64,000 nt of DNA, taken from the NCBI GenBank assembly GCA_022447585.1, contig JAKVAR010000006.1, positions 310,001-374,000 of the forward strand, in the 5' to 3' direction. A program made the position numbers and the translations under genes. Each line of letters opens with the position of its first letter. Position 1 is the stretch's first letter. Below, piece after piece: positions 1-8,089 of this stretch. Origin of the DNA: Crocinitomicaceae bacterium (GTDB taxonomy: Bacteria; Bacteroidota; Bacteroidia; Flavobacteriales_D; Crocinitomicaceae). The notes below the pieces were generated by a model, which was given only the letters and a program-made list of their open reading frames with translations, did no database searches and had not been told where the DNA came from.

Positions 1-67
1 CAAAATGACCCGCTAAAAGCGGGTCTGCAATATCTCGTCTAAGCGTATAACCAAGAGGTGTTTTCAT
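1..67 (-). CDS. Partial ORF at left edge, unknown product
   Basis: An ATG at 67 on the minus strand starts an open frame that runs off the window after 22 codons (begins MKTPLGYTLRRD). It starts two bases after the TAA stop of the preceding gene (context TAATAATG), which suggests translational coupling. The piece is too short to assign a family. The sequence at 7-25 forms a 7-bp stem (GACCCGC/GCGGGTC), so this could instead be the 3' untranslated region and terminator of the preceding gene. Confidence 0.3.
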   Translation of the reverse strand, partial: MKTPLGYTLRRDIADPLLAGHF

Positions 68-69
68 TA

Positions 70-360
70 TTACTTTTTCCTTTGATCTCTTTTTGCTTTA
101 CGTCGATTTTTTCTTTTTTGGGCTTTGGTTTTTATGGTAGGAGTTGCTCTTAAAAAACTTGCGCCACTATAAGCGCAATTAAGCTCTGAAGGCGTGAAAA
201 TATCTTTTGTTACTTGAATTTCGTTTACTTCGAAAGATTGACGTTTATGATCAAATGAATTACCCAAGTCGACATTTTCAATCATTGGAGTGTTGGCTGC
301 CATTCCTGCAGTGGCCATAAGGATTCCAGATCCTATTAACAATACTTTTTTTCTAGACAT
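70..360 (-). CDS. Small secreted protein with highly basic tail
   Basis: 96-residue hypothetical protein. I chose the internal start MSRKKVLLIGSG because a hydrophobic signal-peptide-like segment ending in GMAAN follows at once; a longer reading from 438 would put 26 unlikely residues in front. The mature part is short. It ends in a run of about 20 residues made almost only of Lys, Arg, Gln and Asn. I recognise no domain. A second small protein at 31190-31402 has the same plan (signal peptide, acidic/neutral middle, Lys/Arg tail). The basic tail could bind nucleic acid, LPS or another polyanion in the periplasm, but this is inference. Confidence 0.6.
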   Translation of the reverse strand: MSRKKVLLIGSGILMATAGMAANTPMIENVDLGNSFDHKRQSFEVNEIQVTKDIFTPSELNCAYSGASFLRATPTIKTKAQKRKNRRKAKRDQRKK

Positions 361-385
361 GATTTTATATTTTATGTTTATAAAG

Positions 386-458
386 TTCACTTTTGTGAAT
401 TTCAAGATATAATACAACCGTATGCAGATTTGGTTCAAAAGAAAATCACTTTTAGTGA
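386..458. promoter_or_regulatory. Two similar inverted repeats upstream of the small basic protein
   Basis: TTCAC-TTTT-GTGAA (386-399) and TCACT-TTT-AGTGA (446-458) share the core TCACTTTT-GTGA and have centres about 60 bp apart, close to six helical turns. Both lie upstream of the minus-strand gene starting at 360. They could be paired operator sites. No exact TAnnTTTG element was found next to them. The rest of 361-627 shows no gene. Confidence 0.3.
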
Positions 459-627
459 CTTAATAGTAATATGTTGACAACAAATATGCGCTAACGATTT
501 TTCTAATAGTCGACAATAACCCATTCATATTAAAACACTTAACTGTAATTTGAATCATTTACAATGCAACCATAGAATCCATGGTAGAAATATAAATTAA
601 TGGATAGGAAAAGTATGTCTTAATTTA

Positions 628-1995
628 CTATTCCATGAGAATATATTCGAGTTCACTGTGGTAGTAGTTGCTTTCATATATTAATTGAATTTCTTGAACT
701 TTTGCATTCAACCAAGCGCTTTCTCTAGAGTTAATCATAAATATTGAGCTTTCTCCAAGTTGAAATAGAGTTAACTCTGAATTGTAAAGTGTTTCATTAT
801 TCATCACCAATTTATTGATTACATCGAGTTGAGATAGAGATAGGCTATAATTGTTTCTTATGGCTTTTATTTTTGCCGATAAAGACACTGCTTTCTCTTG
901 CATCTTTAGTTTTTCATCTTTTAGTTTTAATTGCGCCAATTGAACACTACCGCGTGCTTTTCTAGACAAAATATCATAAGAGAAATTTGCTCCCCAGTTA
1001 TAATTGTCCGTATTATAAGAGTTTATTGGGTTGCCATTAACTGAGCTAGAAATAGCGTTATATTTTAGACTGAGTTTTGGTTTCCATGATTCCCGCTTTA
1101 ACTTTAAATCTATTTCTCTTTGCTCTATATTGAACCCATTAATCGCAATCATTGGGTGATTTAATAATGTTGAATCAATTGCTTTGTTTGGAAAGATTTT
1201 GAGTTGAGTAGTTTTCTCTGGATATACATTGTCTAATTCTAACGGTATTAGTTTGTTGGACCATAAGAACATTTCAACCATTATTTCACTGTTAACGAGT
1301 TGGTTATTTGCTTTTTCAAGAGAAATCAGTCTATTTTGAAATGCTATAGAAGCCTCAACGGTATCAATGTATGGTTTGTCGCCAAAATATGCAGACTCTT
1401 TAACGGCTTTTAATCTAATTTCCGCGTTTTCATATGCTTGTTTATAGACATTATATACTCGATATGCCTGCTGCCATTTCCAATAAGCAATTGATGCCTC
1501 TTTTTTCAAGTCGCTAAGCATTATTATGCGCTCGTTTGAATTGATTTCAAGCAAAGATTTTGATTTTTCAAAAATTGCTCTTCTTTCATTCATTATTAAA
1601 CCGTTACCCAGCTGTATTTCAATACCAGCCTGCCATAAACCATTTGTAGGAACCCGTTGTTCAGGGTTGAGGTATATTCCATCGTTGAGAGAGTATCCAG
1701 CGTTGAAGGAAACACCATACCAAGTTGGAACTTTTAACCCTCCTTCTATTTTACTGTAATACTGTTGGTCGTTGAAGTACTTTTGATTAATGTTTCCTAC
1801 TAATTTTGGATCAAAAGCACCTCGAGATTCTTGCAAGTTGGCCTCCCCCATTTGTCCTTTAAGTTCTGCTCTTTGTGCAAAGGGATGATTACCCATGACT
1901 ATTTCGATGAAAGAATCGTAACTAATTACTACTGTTGAATCTTGGGCGAAAATAGAGGTGCTTGCAATAAATAAAACGAATAGAATTGCTCTCAT
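628..1995 (-). CDS. TolC-family outer membrane efflux protein
   Basis: 455-residue outer-membrane channel component of a type I-like export system. The chosen start gives MRAILFVLFIASTSIFAQ, a clear signal peptide; the longer frame from 2088 would overlap the upstream gene by 90 bases. The mature protein has the low-complexity helical character of the TolC/OEP family, with two related halves (about 40-230 and 250-455). It starts one base after the stop of the HlyD-type gene, so the two are translated from one message. It presumably docks with that adaptor and the ABC protein. The substrate is unknown. Confidence 0.85.
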   Translation of the reverse strand: MRAILFVLFIASTSIFAQDSTVVISYDSFIEIVMGNHPFAQRAELKGQMGEANLQESRGAFDPKLVGNINQKYFNDQQYYSKIEGGLKVPTWYGVSFNAGYSLNDGIYLNPEQRVPTNGLWQAGIEIQLGNGLIMNERRAIFEKSKSLLEINSNERIIMLSDLKKEASIAYWKWQQAYRVYNVYKQAYENAEIRLKAVKESAYFGDKPYIDTVEASIAFQNRLISLEKANNQLVNSEIMVEMFLWSNKLIPLELDNVYPEKTTQLKIFPNKAIDSTLLNHPMIAINGFNIEQREIDLKLKRESWKPKLSLKYNAISSSVNGNPINSYNTDNYNWGANFSYDILSRKARGSVQLAQLKLKDEKLKMQEKAVSLSAKIKAIRNNYSLSLSQLDVINKLVMNNETLYNSELTLFQLGESSIFMINSRESAWLNAKVQEIQLIYESNYYHSELEYILME

Positions 1996-1996
1996 T

Positions 1997-3343
1997 TTAC
2001 TCTTCTTTAGATGATGTACTTGTTTGCTTATAAAATTCAGGAGGAAAACCATTAATATTCCTCCATAGTTCATACCATATTGGTACATCGTTCAATAGGA
2101 TCATTGCTTTACTTCCTCCACCAAATCGAAGATCTTTTGGCCATACATGATCTGTTTCATCTGGTTTAACTAACAATCTATACTGCCCATTTGGACTGAT
2201 AAATTGATCTATTGCATAAATAGTTCCTCCGTATGTACCGTAACTTGCACCAGGCCATCCCGAGAATACGATTGCAGGCCATCCATCAAACTGCAATCGG
2301 ACATGTTCGCCGATATTTATAAGAGGCAAATCAATAGGGTCTACATAAATGGCAACAGATAAGTCATAATTTTCAGGCATAAAGCTTACAACAGGATCGC
2401 CTTCTTTTAAGGTTTCGCCAATACCCTCTGCAAAAAGTTTAGTAATATGCCCGTTTTGTGGTGCGGTAATGATATTAAAACCCTGTCTGGCAACATAGTT
2501 AGAATATTGATTTTCTAGCTTGTTAATGTTTGACTCAGTTTCAAATTTATTTGTTTCAGTTGAAAATTTGTCCGAAAGAATTTTTGAGTAATTACTTTGA
2601 AATTTTGCGTAAATATTATTCAATTCAATCCGAAGTTTTATCAACTCATTTTTGTTGCTATCCCATGTGTTTAATGCATAAACCTCTTTTGCTTTTGTTT
2701 GTTGAGCTTTCATTTTACGCCTTTCTAAGTCGGAAAGAGATTTGAGTCCTTTTGCATATAAACTATCCATTCTGCTATATTGATATTGAGCGATACTATT
2801 ATCTAACATAGCTGCTTGATAATTGATACTATCATTTTCAATTTTCAATTCTGTTTGACTGATTTTAACTAGAAGCTTATTTGTTTCTAGTTCCATTTGG
2901 TTTGATAGCGCGCTCAACTGCGTGTCTTGTGCATCCATTTTTCTTGAATACGAATCAACGGACTGTTTTTTCAAATCAAGCTGGTTTGAAGTTCTTTTCA
3001 ATAAGTTTTCGTCAAAATAGGCATCTTTTACTTCTGATAAAATTGCAATTGTATCACCTTGTTTCACGAATTGTCCTTCTCTAACTTTCCATGCCTCAAT
3101 TCTTCCTGATATAACAGTATGTATTTCTTGAGGGCGCTGATCTGGGTCTATTGTTGATATATCACCTGTTGTTCTTACATTTTGTGTCCATGGAAGTAAG
3201 AAAATAATAAACAAAATAAGAATGCCCCATTTTATTGAGCGTAATAGAAGGCGTTCTGTTTTTTTTGATTCAACCAGACTTAGTGAAGAAAAATCACTTT
3301 TATCAATCTTTGATGTTATACTATTATGAGATATGTTTAACAT
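1997..3343 (-). CDS. HlyD-family membrane fusion protein
   Basis: 448-residue periplasmic adaptor. A short cytoplasmic N-terminus is followed by one membrane segment (about 37-52, WGILILFIIFLLPW). Next come a half lipoyl domain (about 70-105, ending VKQGDTIAIL), a long coiled-coil hairpin (about 110-290), the second lipoyl half (TAPQNGHITKLF near 295) and a beta-barrel region. This order is typical of HlyD/EmrA adaptors that link an inner-membrane ABC exporter to TolC. It lies three bases after the ABC gene and one base before the TolC gene, in an operon controlled by the TetR gene at 5358-6041. Confidence 0.88.
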   Translation of the reverse strand: MLNISHNSITSKIDKSDFSSLSLVESKKTERLLLRSIKWGILILFIIFLLPWTQNVRTTGDISTIDPDQRPQEIHTVISGRIEAWKVREGQFVKQGDTIAILSEVKDAYFDENLLKRTSNQLDLKKQSVDSYSRKMDAQDTQLSALSNQMELETNKLLVKISQTELKIENDSINYQAAMLDNSIAQYQYSRMDSLYAKGLKSLSDLERRKMKAQQTKAKEVYALNTWDSNKNELIKLRIELNNIYAKFQSNYSKILSDKFSTETNKFETESNINKLENQYSNYVARQGFNIITAPQNGHITKLFAEGIGETLKEGDPVVSFMPENYDLSVAIYVDPIDLPLINIGEHVRLQFDGWPAIVFSGWPGASYGTYGGTIYAIDQFISPNGQYRLLVKPDETDHVWPKDLRFGGGSKAMILLNDVPIWYELWRNINGFPPEFYKQTSTSSKEE

Positions 3344-3346
3344 AAC

Positions 3347-5020
3347 TTAATTCTTTATTTGAACAATTTCTCCAGCTCGCATGATGATTTCTCGATCAAC
3401 CAAATGTTGCATTTCTATGGGTTGTGAGCTAGTTAAGAGCACGGTCCAATTGTGATTTCGGTCTAAAAGAAATTTTAATATTCTATTACGATCTTCCAAA
3501 GAGAAAACAGAAAAGCTATTTTCAAGTAGAAGCAACCTTGGTTTATCAACGATGGATCGAGCAATTAAAATTTTGGCCACAGTACTTTTCGAAAATTGTT
3601 TTCCTTGAGGGAAAATGTTGGAATTGTAACCGTTTGGCAATTCATTTATTAGGGTGTTTAAACCTAAAGCAGATATTGCCCATTTGACATTTTCTATCGT
3701 TGCACGCTTTCTGCCTAATGTAATATTTTCTAATAGTGTTCCTTCAAAAAGCGTTTCATCACGCATGTAACCCCCAATTTTACTTCTTAATTGTGCAAAG
3801 TCTAAATTGTTTAATGGAATTCCTTCAATTGAAATGGAGCCCATTGTTGGATTGAGTAATCCACTTACAAGGTATAAAAGAGTGGATTTACCACTATCGT
3901 TATTTCCTGTGATTAAAACGCGTTCATTAGCATGTACTTTTAGGGAAATGTTCTGTAATGCGAGTTTTTCTTCTTGTGGATACCTGTAAGTCAGGTTGTT
4001 TATCGAAAGGTTTACGCCCTTGTTTGTATCGCTTATTTGCAATCCGCCTTCCTCTTCTAGTTCCATGTCAATGACCTGACCCAACTTGTCTAAAGAAGTG
4101 AGCACATCATAAATTGTTTCGAAATTTAGAATTAATTTCTCAACGGAACCTACAATAAGAAGAATTACGATTTCAGCAGCCACAAACTGTCCGATATTCA
4201 TTTGTTGATCAATAACAAGTAAGCCACCAATTAACAGTAAACCAACAGCTACAAGAACTTTAAAAATCACCATTAGGCTATACTGCCATTTAAGAATGCT
4301 AAAGTGATTTTCTCTGGCCTCGTTATAATCGAGTGCTTGTGCATTGGTTTTCGTTAAGCTTAAGTCTGTTTTCCCAGCAAGTTTAAAGGTTGTGTTTGAA
4401 CGAGCGATTTCTTCAAGCCAATGTGCCATTTTGTACTTGTGCTTAGACTCAGTTAAACTAGTTTCAAGGCCTTTTTTCATTGTTAACCAAAAAATGGAAA
4501 CTACCATGATAATTAAAAGCAAACTAAATATGATAAAAAACGGGTGATACAAGGAAAGGAGAATTAACCCGAATAAAACTTGAATCGAGGCCGAGGAGAA
4601 TTCTATTAGAATTTTGGTAATTCCTTTTTGAATAGAGATTACATCAAAAAAGCGGTTCATTAATTCCGGGGCATACTGTCTAAATAGTTTTTCCAACCTG
4701 ATTCGTGGGATTCTATACGTAAATTCAAAAGATGCTCGCGTAAATATTTTTTGCTGTAGACTTTCTGTTATCCGAAGTTGGTTTATTTGCATAATTCCGC
4801 TCATAGCTATGGCCCCCGCGGTTAGAATTATTAGAATAACCCAAGAAGTGCTGACTGCGCCACCTTGAATTAAGTTGATTATTGCCTGTATACCAATAGG
4901 TAGAACTAAATTTAGTAGTCCAATTATAATGGCATAAATGTATATGTTTCTAATTTCGAGTTTGTCCGGCTTCAGCAGTAGCCAAAAGCGTCTAATTGGA
5001 CTAATTTTTTTAATTTCCAT
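3347..5020 (-). CDS. ABC exporter subunit with degenerate ATPase motifs
   Basis: 557 residues: an ABC-type transmembrane domain (about 1-310, roughly five to six hydrophobic segments) followed by a nucleotide-binding domain (about 340-557). The fold is clear: A-loop tyrosine in LTYRYP, and Walker A GNNDSGKST at 372-380. Several other catalytic motifs are altered. The Q-loop position reads YMRDETLF (Gln replaced by Arg), the signature reads FSKST instead of LSGGQ (476-480), Walker B reads LLLLEN instead of hhhhDE (496-501), and the H-loop reads LLTSS with no His. ATP binding may survive but normal hydrolysis by a homodimer looks unlikely. The neighbouring adaptor and TolC genes suggest an export machine; the energy source or partner is unclear. 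Confidence 0.85.
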   Translation of the reverse strand: MEIKKISPIRRFWLLLKPDKLEIRNIYIYAIIIGLLNLVLPIGIQAIINLIQGGAVSTSWVILIILTAGAIAMSGIMQINQLRITESLQQKIFTRASFEFTYRIPRIRLEKLFRQYAPELMNRFFDVISIQKGITKILIEFSSASIQVLFGLILLSLYHPFFIIFSLLLIIMVVSIFWLTMKKGLETSLTESKHKYKMAHWLEEIARSNTTFKLAGKTDLSLTKTNAQALDYNEARENHFSILKWQYSLMVIFKVLVAVGLLLIGGLLVIDQQMNIGQFVAAEIVILLIVGSVEKLILNFETIYDVLTSLDKLGQVIDMELEEEGGLQISDTNKGVNLSINNLTYRYPQEEKLALQNISLKVHANERVLITGNNDSGKSTLLYLVSGLLNPTMGSISIEGIPLNNLDFAQLRSKIGGYMRDETLFEGTLLENITLGRKRATIENVKWAISALGLNTLINELPNGYNSNIFPQGKQFSKSTVAKILIARSIVDKPRLLLLENSFSVFSLEDRNRILKFLLDRNHNWTVLLTSSQPIEMQHLVDREIIMRAGEIVQIKN

Positions 5021-5074
5021 AAATTGAATTGGCGATAAATATTATCTGATTCCCTTTGTTTTTCTTGATATTTA

Positions 5075-5368
5075 TTATGTTAATTCGGGAGGTGGAGAAG
5101 GTATTTTTATATAGAATTTATTGTAAGAAAATGATGCTTGAATTGTCTTTTTGGAAACGGCTATTGTTGTTTTAAAGAAGGATAAGGGATTGCCTTCTAT
5201 CCATTTTAATTCTTCAAACTTCTCCTTTTCTGAGTCGAAGTTCTTTTCAGACAATTCAATTTGATTCTCAGAAACGTCTATAAATTGAAGACTATCTATT
5301 ATTTGAACGTGAAGAGCAAATAATACAATTAGCCCAAAAAGGAACGATATTATATGATTATTTTTCAA
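5075..5368 (-). CDS. Small single-pass membrane or secreted protein
   Basis: 97-residue hypothetical protein. It has a hydrophobic N-terminus (about 7-25), then an acidic Glu/Lys-rich helix-like stretch and a C-terminus ending in SPPPELT. It overlaps the end of the tetR gene by 11 bases and precedes the ABC gene by 54 bases, so it is co-transcribed with the export operon. I do not recognise a family. It could be an accessory subunit of the exporter or its substrate. Confidence 0.6.
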   Translation of the reverse strand: MKNNHIISFLFGLIVLFALHVQIIDSLQFIDVSENQIELSEKNFDSEKEKFEELKWIEGNPLSFFKTTIAVSKKTIQASFSYNKFYIKIPSPPPELT

Positions 5369-6041
5369 TGTTTAATTCTCTTTCTGCCAGTTGAGTATAA
5401 AATGCGGTAACAGCATCTTCTCCTTCGATTGTGTCCGTTAATCTAGGTAAATAATGTGCGAAAAAGCGCTGGTGATGAGCGCCTTCAATTATTGTTGAGA
5501 CCAACATATGTGGATATTTGAAGGTTGGTTTTATACTAAGTATTATATCCGCTACTCGTTGAACTAAGGATTTATAGCTTAGAAAGAAACCTGATTCATT
5601 GTCACTTTGGACGGTTTTACATAAATATACTTTAGATGATTCAAGAATGACAATATTATGCAGTTTAATTTCGTCAATATGAGAGACAGATTTGTCTTCA
5701 TTTATTTCTTCCGTTAAACATTTTATAGCTCTTCTTAGTCGTTCTTCAGGAGAATCAATGTTTAACGTTTTAAGAATAATTTTATTTTCTGTCCAACTCC
5801 AATACCACATGGTAAGATAGGCCAGTAAATTATGCTTGTTTTCGAAATATCGGTATATAGAAGCTTCTGTTGAATTAATTTTTATAGCGAGTTTCTTGAA
5901 AGTAAAATTCTCGAAACCTAATTCGTCTAATAACAAGATCCCCTCACGCACTATTTTAATACCTAATTCACTAGAAACAGGATCTTTTTTATAGACATTC
6001 GGATTGATTTGTATCGCTATTTTCGATTGTAACGCTTCCAT
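5358..6041 (-). CDS. TetR-family transcriptional regulator
   Basis: 227 residues. The N-terminal helix-turn-helix (about 25-70) contains LGFENFTFKKLAIKINSTEA and SIYRYFENKHNLLAYL, the usual TetR pattern. The C-terminal ligand domain is divergent. It is the first gene of the operon that continues with the small membrane protein, ABC, HlyD and TolC genes, and so is probably an autoregulated local repressor of the exporter. A perfect inverted repeat lies inside its promoter (6069-6081), between the -33 and -7 elements, where a repressor would block transcription. Confidence 0.88.
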   Translation of the reverse strand: MEALQSKIAIQINPNVYKKDPVSSELGIKIVREGILLLDELGFENFTFKKLAIKINSTEASIYRYFENKHNLLAYLTMWYWSWTENKIILKTLNIDSPEERLRRAIKCLTEEINEDKSVSHIDEIKLHNIVILESSKVYLCKTVQSDNESGFFLSYKSLVQRVADIILSIKPTFKYPHMLVSTIIEGAHHQRFFAHYLPRLTDTIEGEDAVTAFYTQLAERELNIEK

Positions 6042-6060
6042 TTTTGATTGTAAAACAATG

Positions 6061-6089
6061 CAAATATAATAGTATTACTATCACCACAA
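6061..6089 (-). promoter_or_regulatory. Promoter of the tetR-exporter operon with operator-like palindrome
   Basis: On the minus strand TTG (6089-6087) is followed after 18 bases by TATATTTG (6068-6061), matching the Bacteroidota promoter pattern TTG-N17-23-TAnnTTTG. The -7 box lies 20 bases before the tetR start. The perfect inverted repeat ATAGTA-T-TACTAT (6069-6081) fills the spacer next to the -7 box and is the best candidate for the TetR operator. Confidence 0.6.
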
Positions 6090-6108
6090 AAATTTTTTGT
6101 CAATTTTG

Positions 6109-6561
6109 TTAGGTCCCCTTCCTTTGTTTCAGCCTTTGTTCAGCTAATAAAGCAATAGACAAGAGTAAAATTCCACAAATAGCATAATGTAATATTGGGT
6201 TTGATTCAAACTTTCCTGCAAGGTCGAAGTGAATTCGGTATAATTTAAACGAGAACTTATCACTCGTTGATTCTGATTCCGATGTTATAAAAACAATGGA
6301 TAACAGAGTAGAAATAATTGAAGTAATGCCAATCCAAATGCGCGCGGATATAACAGGTTCGTATGGTTTCTTAGGAGACATTCCCTCTAATTGACTCATT
6401 AAGTTTTTACTGAAATCAGTCGATGGCTTTTCTTCCGCGTGCTCCTGAACAAAACAGTTTAATGACTTCTCTTCTGCCTCAATTGCTTGCATGAGGTTTT
6501 TTGTAAACTCTACTGATGGTTTTTCAAGACCTTTCTTCAAGATGTGTTTAGGATCTTCCAT
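6109..6561 (-). CDS. Two-TM protein with duplicated N-terminal motif, putative sigma partner
   Basis: 150-residue hypothetical protein whose start overlaps the stop of the ECF sigma gene by one base. The cytoplasmic N-terminus has two copies of one motif: KPSVEFTKNLMQAIE (about 14-28) and KPSTDFSKNLMSQLE (about 45-59). Two hydrophobic segments follow (about 75-92 and 122-140). It lacks the HxxxCxxC zinc motif of classic anti-sigma factors. Its position and membrane topology still suggest it tethers or modulates the sigma factor. I cannot name a family. Confidence 0.65.
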   Translation of the reverse strand: MEDPKHILKKGLEKPSVEFTKNLMQAIEAEEKSLNCFVQEHAEEKPSTDFSKNLMSQLEGMSPKKPYEPVISARIWIGITSIISTLLSIVFITSESESTSDKFSFKLYRIHFDLAGKFESNPILHYAICGILLLSIALLAEQRLKQRKGT

Positions 6562-7130
6562 TAGATAATAGATTTAGTTTCTTGTTGAAGCATAGCCTCT
6601 AACTTATTCTTTAATTGTTTTCTAGCTCTATGCAGTTTTACCTTAACGTTTGAAGTGGTTAAGTTCGTAATTTCTACTATTTCTTGAATACTGTTTTCGT
6701 CTAAGTAAAACAAAGAAATAATTACCGCCTCTATTTCCGGAAGTTCAGAAATAGCTTGCTTAACATATAATTCTTGCTCCTGTTCTTTCAACAACTCCAG
6801 TTGGGGAAAGCTAATTTCCGTAGTGATGTCAATTTGAAAGTCTTCTGATACAGTTTCTATTTTTTGCAGTTGAGTTTTTGAAATTGCAGTGCGATATGCT
6901 ATGGTATAGAGCCAAGTTGAAAACTTTGAATCTCCATTGAATGAATGTAGGTTGCGAAATGCTTTGATAAATACATTTTGTGCCGCATCTTCGGCGTCTT
7001 CTCGCTGACGTAGAATTCTAAAGCATACGGTAAATACCATGTCTTTATATTTTTCTACTATCCACGAAAAGGATGAAGTATCTCCATCCAAAACGCTCCT
7101 GATATTCGACTTATCGTCTAAATCAATCAT
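6561..7130 (-). CDS. ECF RNA polymerase sigma factor
   Basis: 189 residues with the ECF sigma-70 layout. Region 2 (about 20-85) contains YKDMVFTVCFRILRQREDAE, the aromatic-rich FSTWLYTIAYRTA and AEDAAQNVFIKAF. Region 4 (about 125-180) contains LPEIEAVIISLFYLDENSI and a helix-turn-helix around TSNVKVKLHRARKQL. It overlaps the DUF6249 gene by four bases (ATGA) and the next gene by one base, so three proteins are translationally coupled. Its target promoters cannot be read from the window. Confidence 0.93.
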   Translation of the reverse strand: MIDLDDKSNIRSVLDGDTSSFSWIVEKYKDMVFTVCFRILRQREDAEDAAQNVFIKAFRNLHSFNGDSKFSTWLYTIAYRTAISKTQLQKIETVSEDFQIDITTEISFPQLELLKEQEQELYVKQAISELPEIEAVIISLFYLDENSIQEIVEITNLTTSNVKVKLHRARKQLKNKLEAMLQQETKSII

Positions 7131-7453
7131 TCTTCAGAGTCTTTCTTTGCTAAATAATGCTCTAGAACTAAACCTGCACCAGCCCAAAGGAAAATCATTG
7201 AAATTGTTGCTGGTTCTTGGTCCATGTTGGTTAAATGAGCAATCATTTGACCAAATAAAACACCGGTTGCAATACCTATTGCTAAAAGCCCGATTTTGAT
7301 GCCTAGACGTTTTCGTTGAGTAGCAAATGTACTTGGGTCTGCACCTTTTTCAATCATTGCTAGCCTTTCCTTGTTGCGAGTCGTTAAGAAAGTGTAAAGC
7401 ACTCCAAAAATGGTTGAAAACACGATGAATGGAATTAAAATTTCAACAGCCAT
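7127..7453 (-). CDS. DUF6249-type membrane protein
   Basis: 108 residues with hydrophobic segments at about 3-22 and 50-70 and a third around 82-98. Between the first two is a charged loop containing RNKERLAMIEKGADPS. This looks like the short DUF6249-type membrane proteins often found beside ECF sigma genes in Bacteroidota (recognised by eye). It is the first gene of the sigma operon and overlaps the sigma start by four bases. Function unknown; it may be part of a membrane sensing module. Confidence 0.7.
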   Translation of the reverse strand: MAVEILIPFIVFSTIFGVLYTFLTTRNKERLAMIEKGADPSTFATQRKRLGIKIGLLAIGIATGVLFGQMIAHLTNMDQEPATISMIFLWAGAGLVLEHYLAKKDSEE

Positions 7454-7600
7454 ATTTATTAAGTTTTTAATTGTTACAATGGTTTAGACCGGAGTGAACA
7501 AGAATGGGTTACAAGAAACACTATTTTTTTTTAAAGTAAGAAATCATCAATACCTTTAATACGTAAAATCAATAATATTAATATAATCTCTTTTAGCTTT

Positions 7601-8089
7601 ATGACACAGGAAAAATCAATTTACAACTACTCTTTTACCAGTATAGATGGTGAATCCGTTTCAATGGAATCATTTAGAGGGAAAAAGTTGTTTTTTATCA
7701 ATGTAGCATCTAATTGTGGTTTTACTGAGCAGTATATTGAACTTCAAGAACTGCATCAATTGCACGGTGAACAACTGGTTATTCTCGGTTTTCCTTGTGA
7801 CCAATTTGGAGGACAAGAACCGGGTACAGAAGAACAAATTAAAGGATTTTGTCAGAAAAAATATGGTGTAGAATTCTTGATGGCGTCAAAAATTGATGTT
7901 AAAGGAGAGCAACAGCATCCAATTTATAGATGGTTGACCAACGCCGATCTGAACGGTGTTGAAAGCACTAATATAGCATGGAATTTCACAAAATTTTTAG
8001 TGGACGAGAAAGGAAATTACATTGAGTCCTTCATATCTAGAGTAAACCCAATGTCGGAAGACATTTTAAAACACCTGGAAAAATCATGA
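7601..8089 (+). CDS. Glutathione peroxidase-family thiol peroxidase
   Basis: 162 residues, the usual length for the bacterial non-selenium family. It has the peroxidatic motif NVASNCGFT (Cys39 in place of selenocysteine), the second conserved block FPCDQFGGQEPG with Gln, a possible resolving Cys, and WNFTKFL with the catalytic Trp/Asn. It should reduce hydrogen and lipid peroxides, probably with thioredoxin as donor. The stop overlaps the start of the next gene by four bases. Confidence 0.93.
   Translation: MTQEKSIYNYSFTSIDGESVSMESFRGKKLFFINVASNCGFTEQYIELQELHQLHGEQLVILGFPCDQFGGQEPGTEEQIKGFCQKKYGVEFLMASKIDVKGEQQHPIYRWLTNADLNGVESTNIAWNFTKFLVDEKGNYIESFISRVNPMSEDILKHLEKS

Noticed and set aside
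7..25. Terminator-like hairpin GACCCGC/GCGGGTC at the left edge
   Set aside because: Only part of the downstream side is visible and it may lie inside a coding frame, so I do not call it a terminator.
1526..1759. Plus-strand ORF of 77 codons
   Set aside because: Lies entirely inside the TolC gene on the other strand, with no protein-like features.
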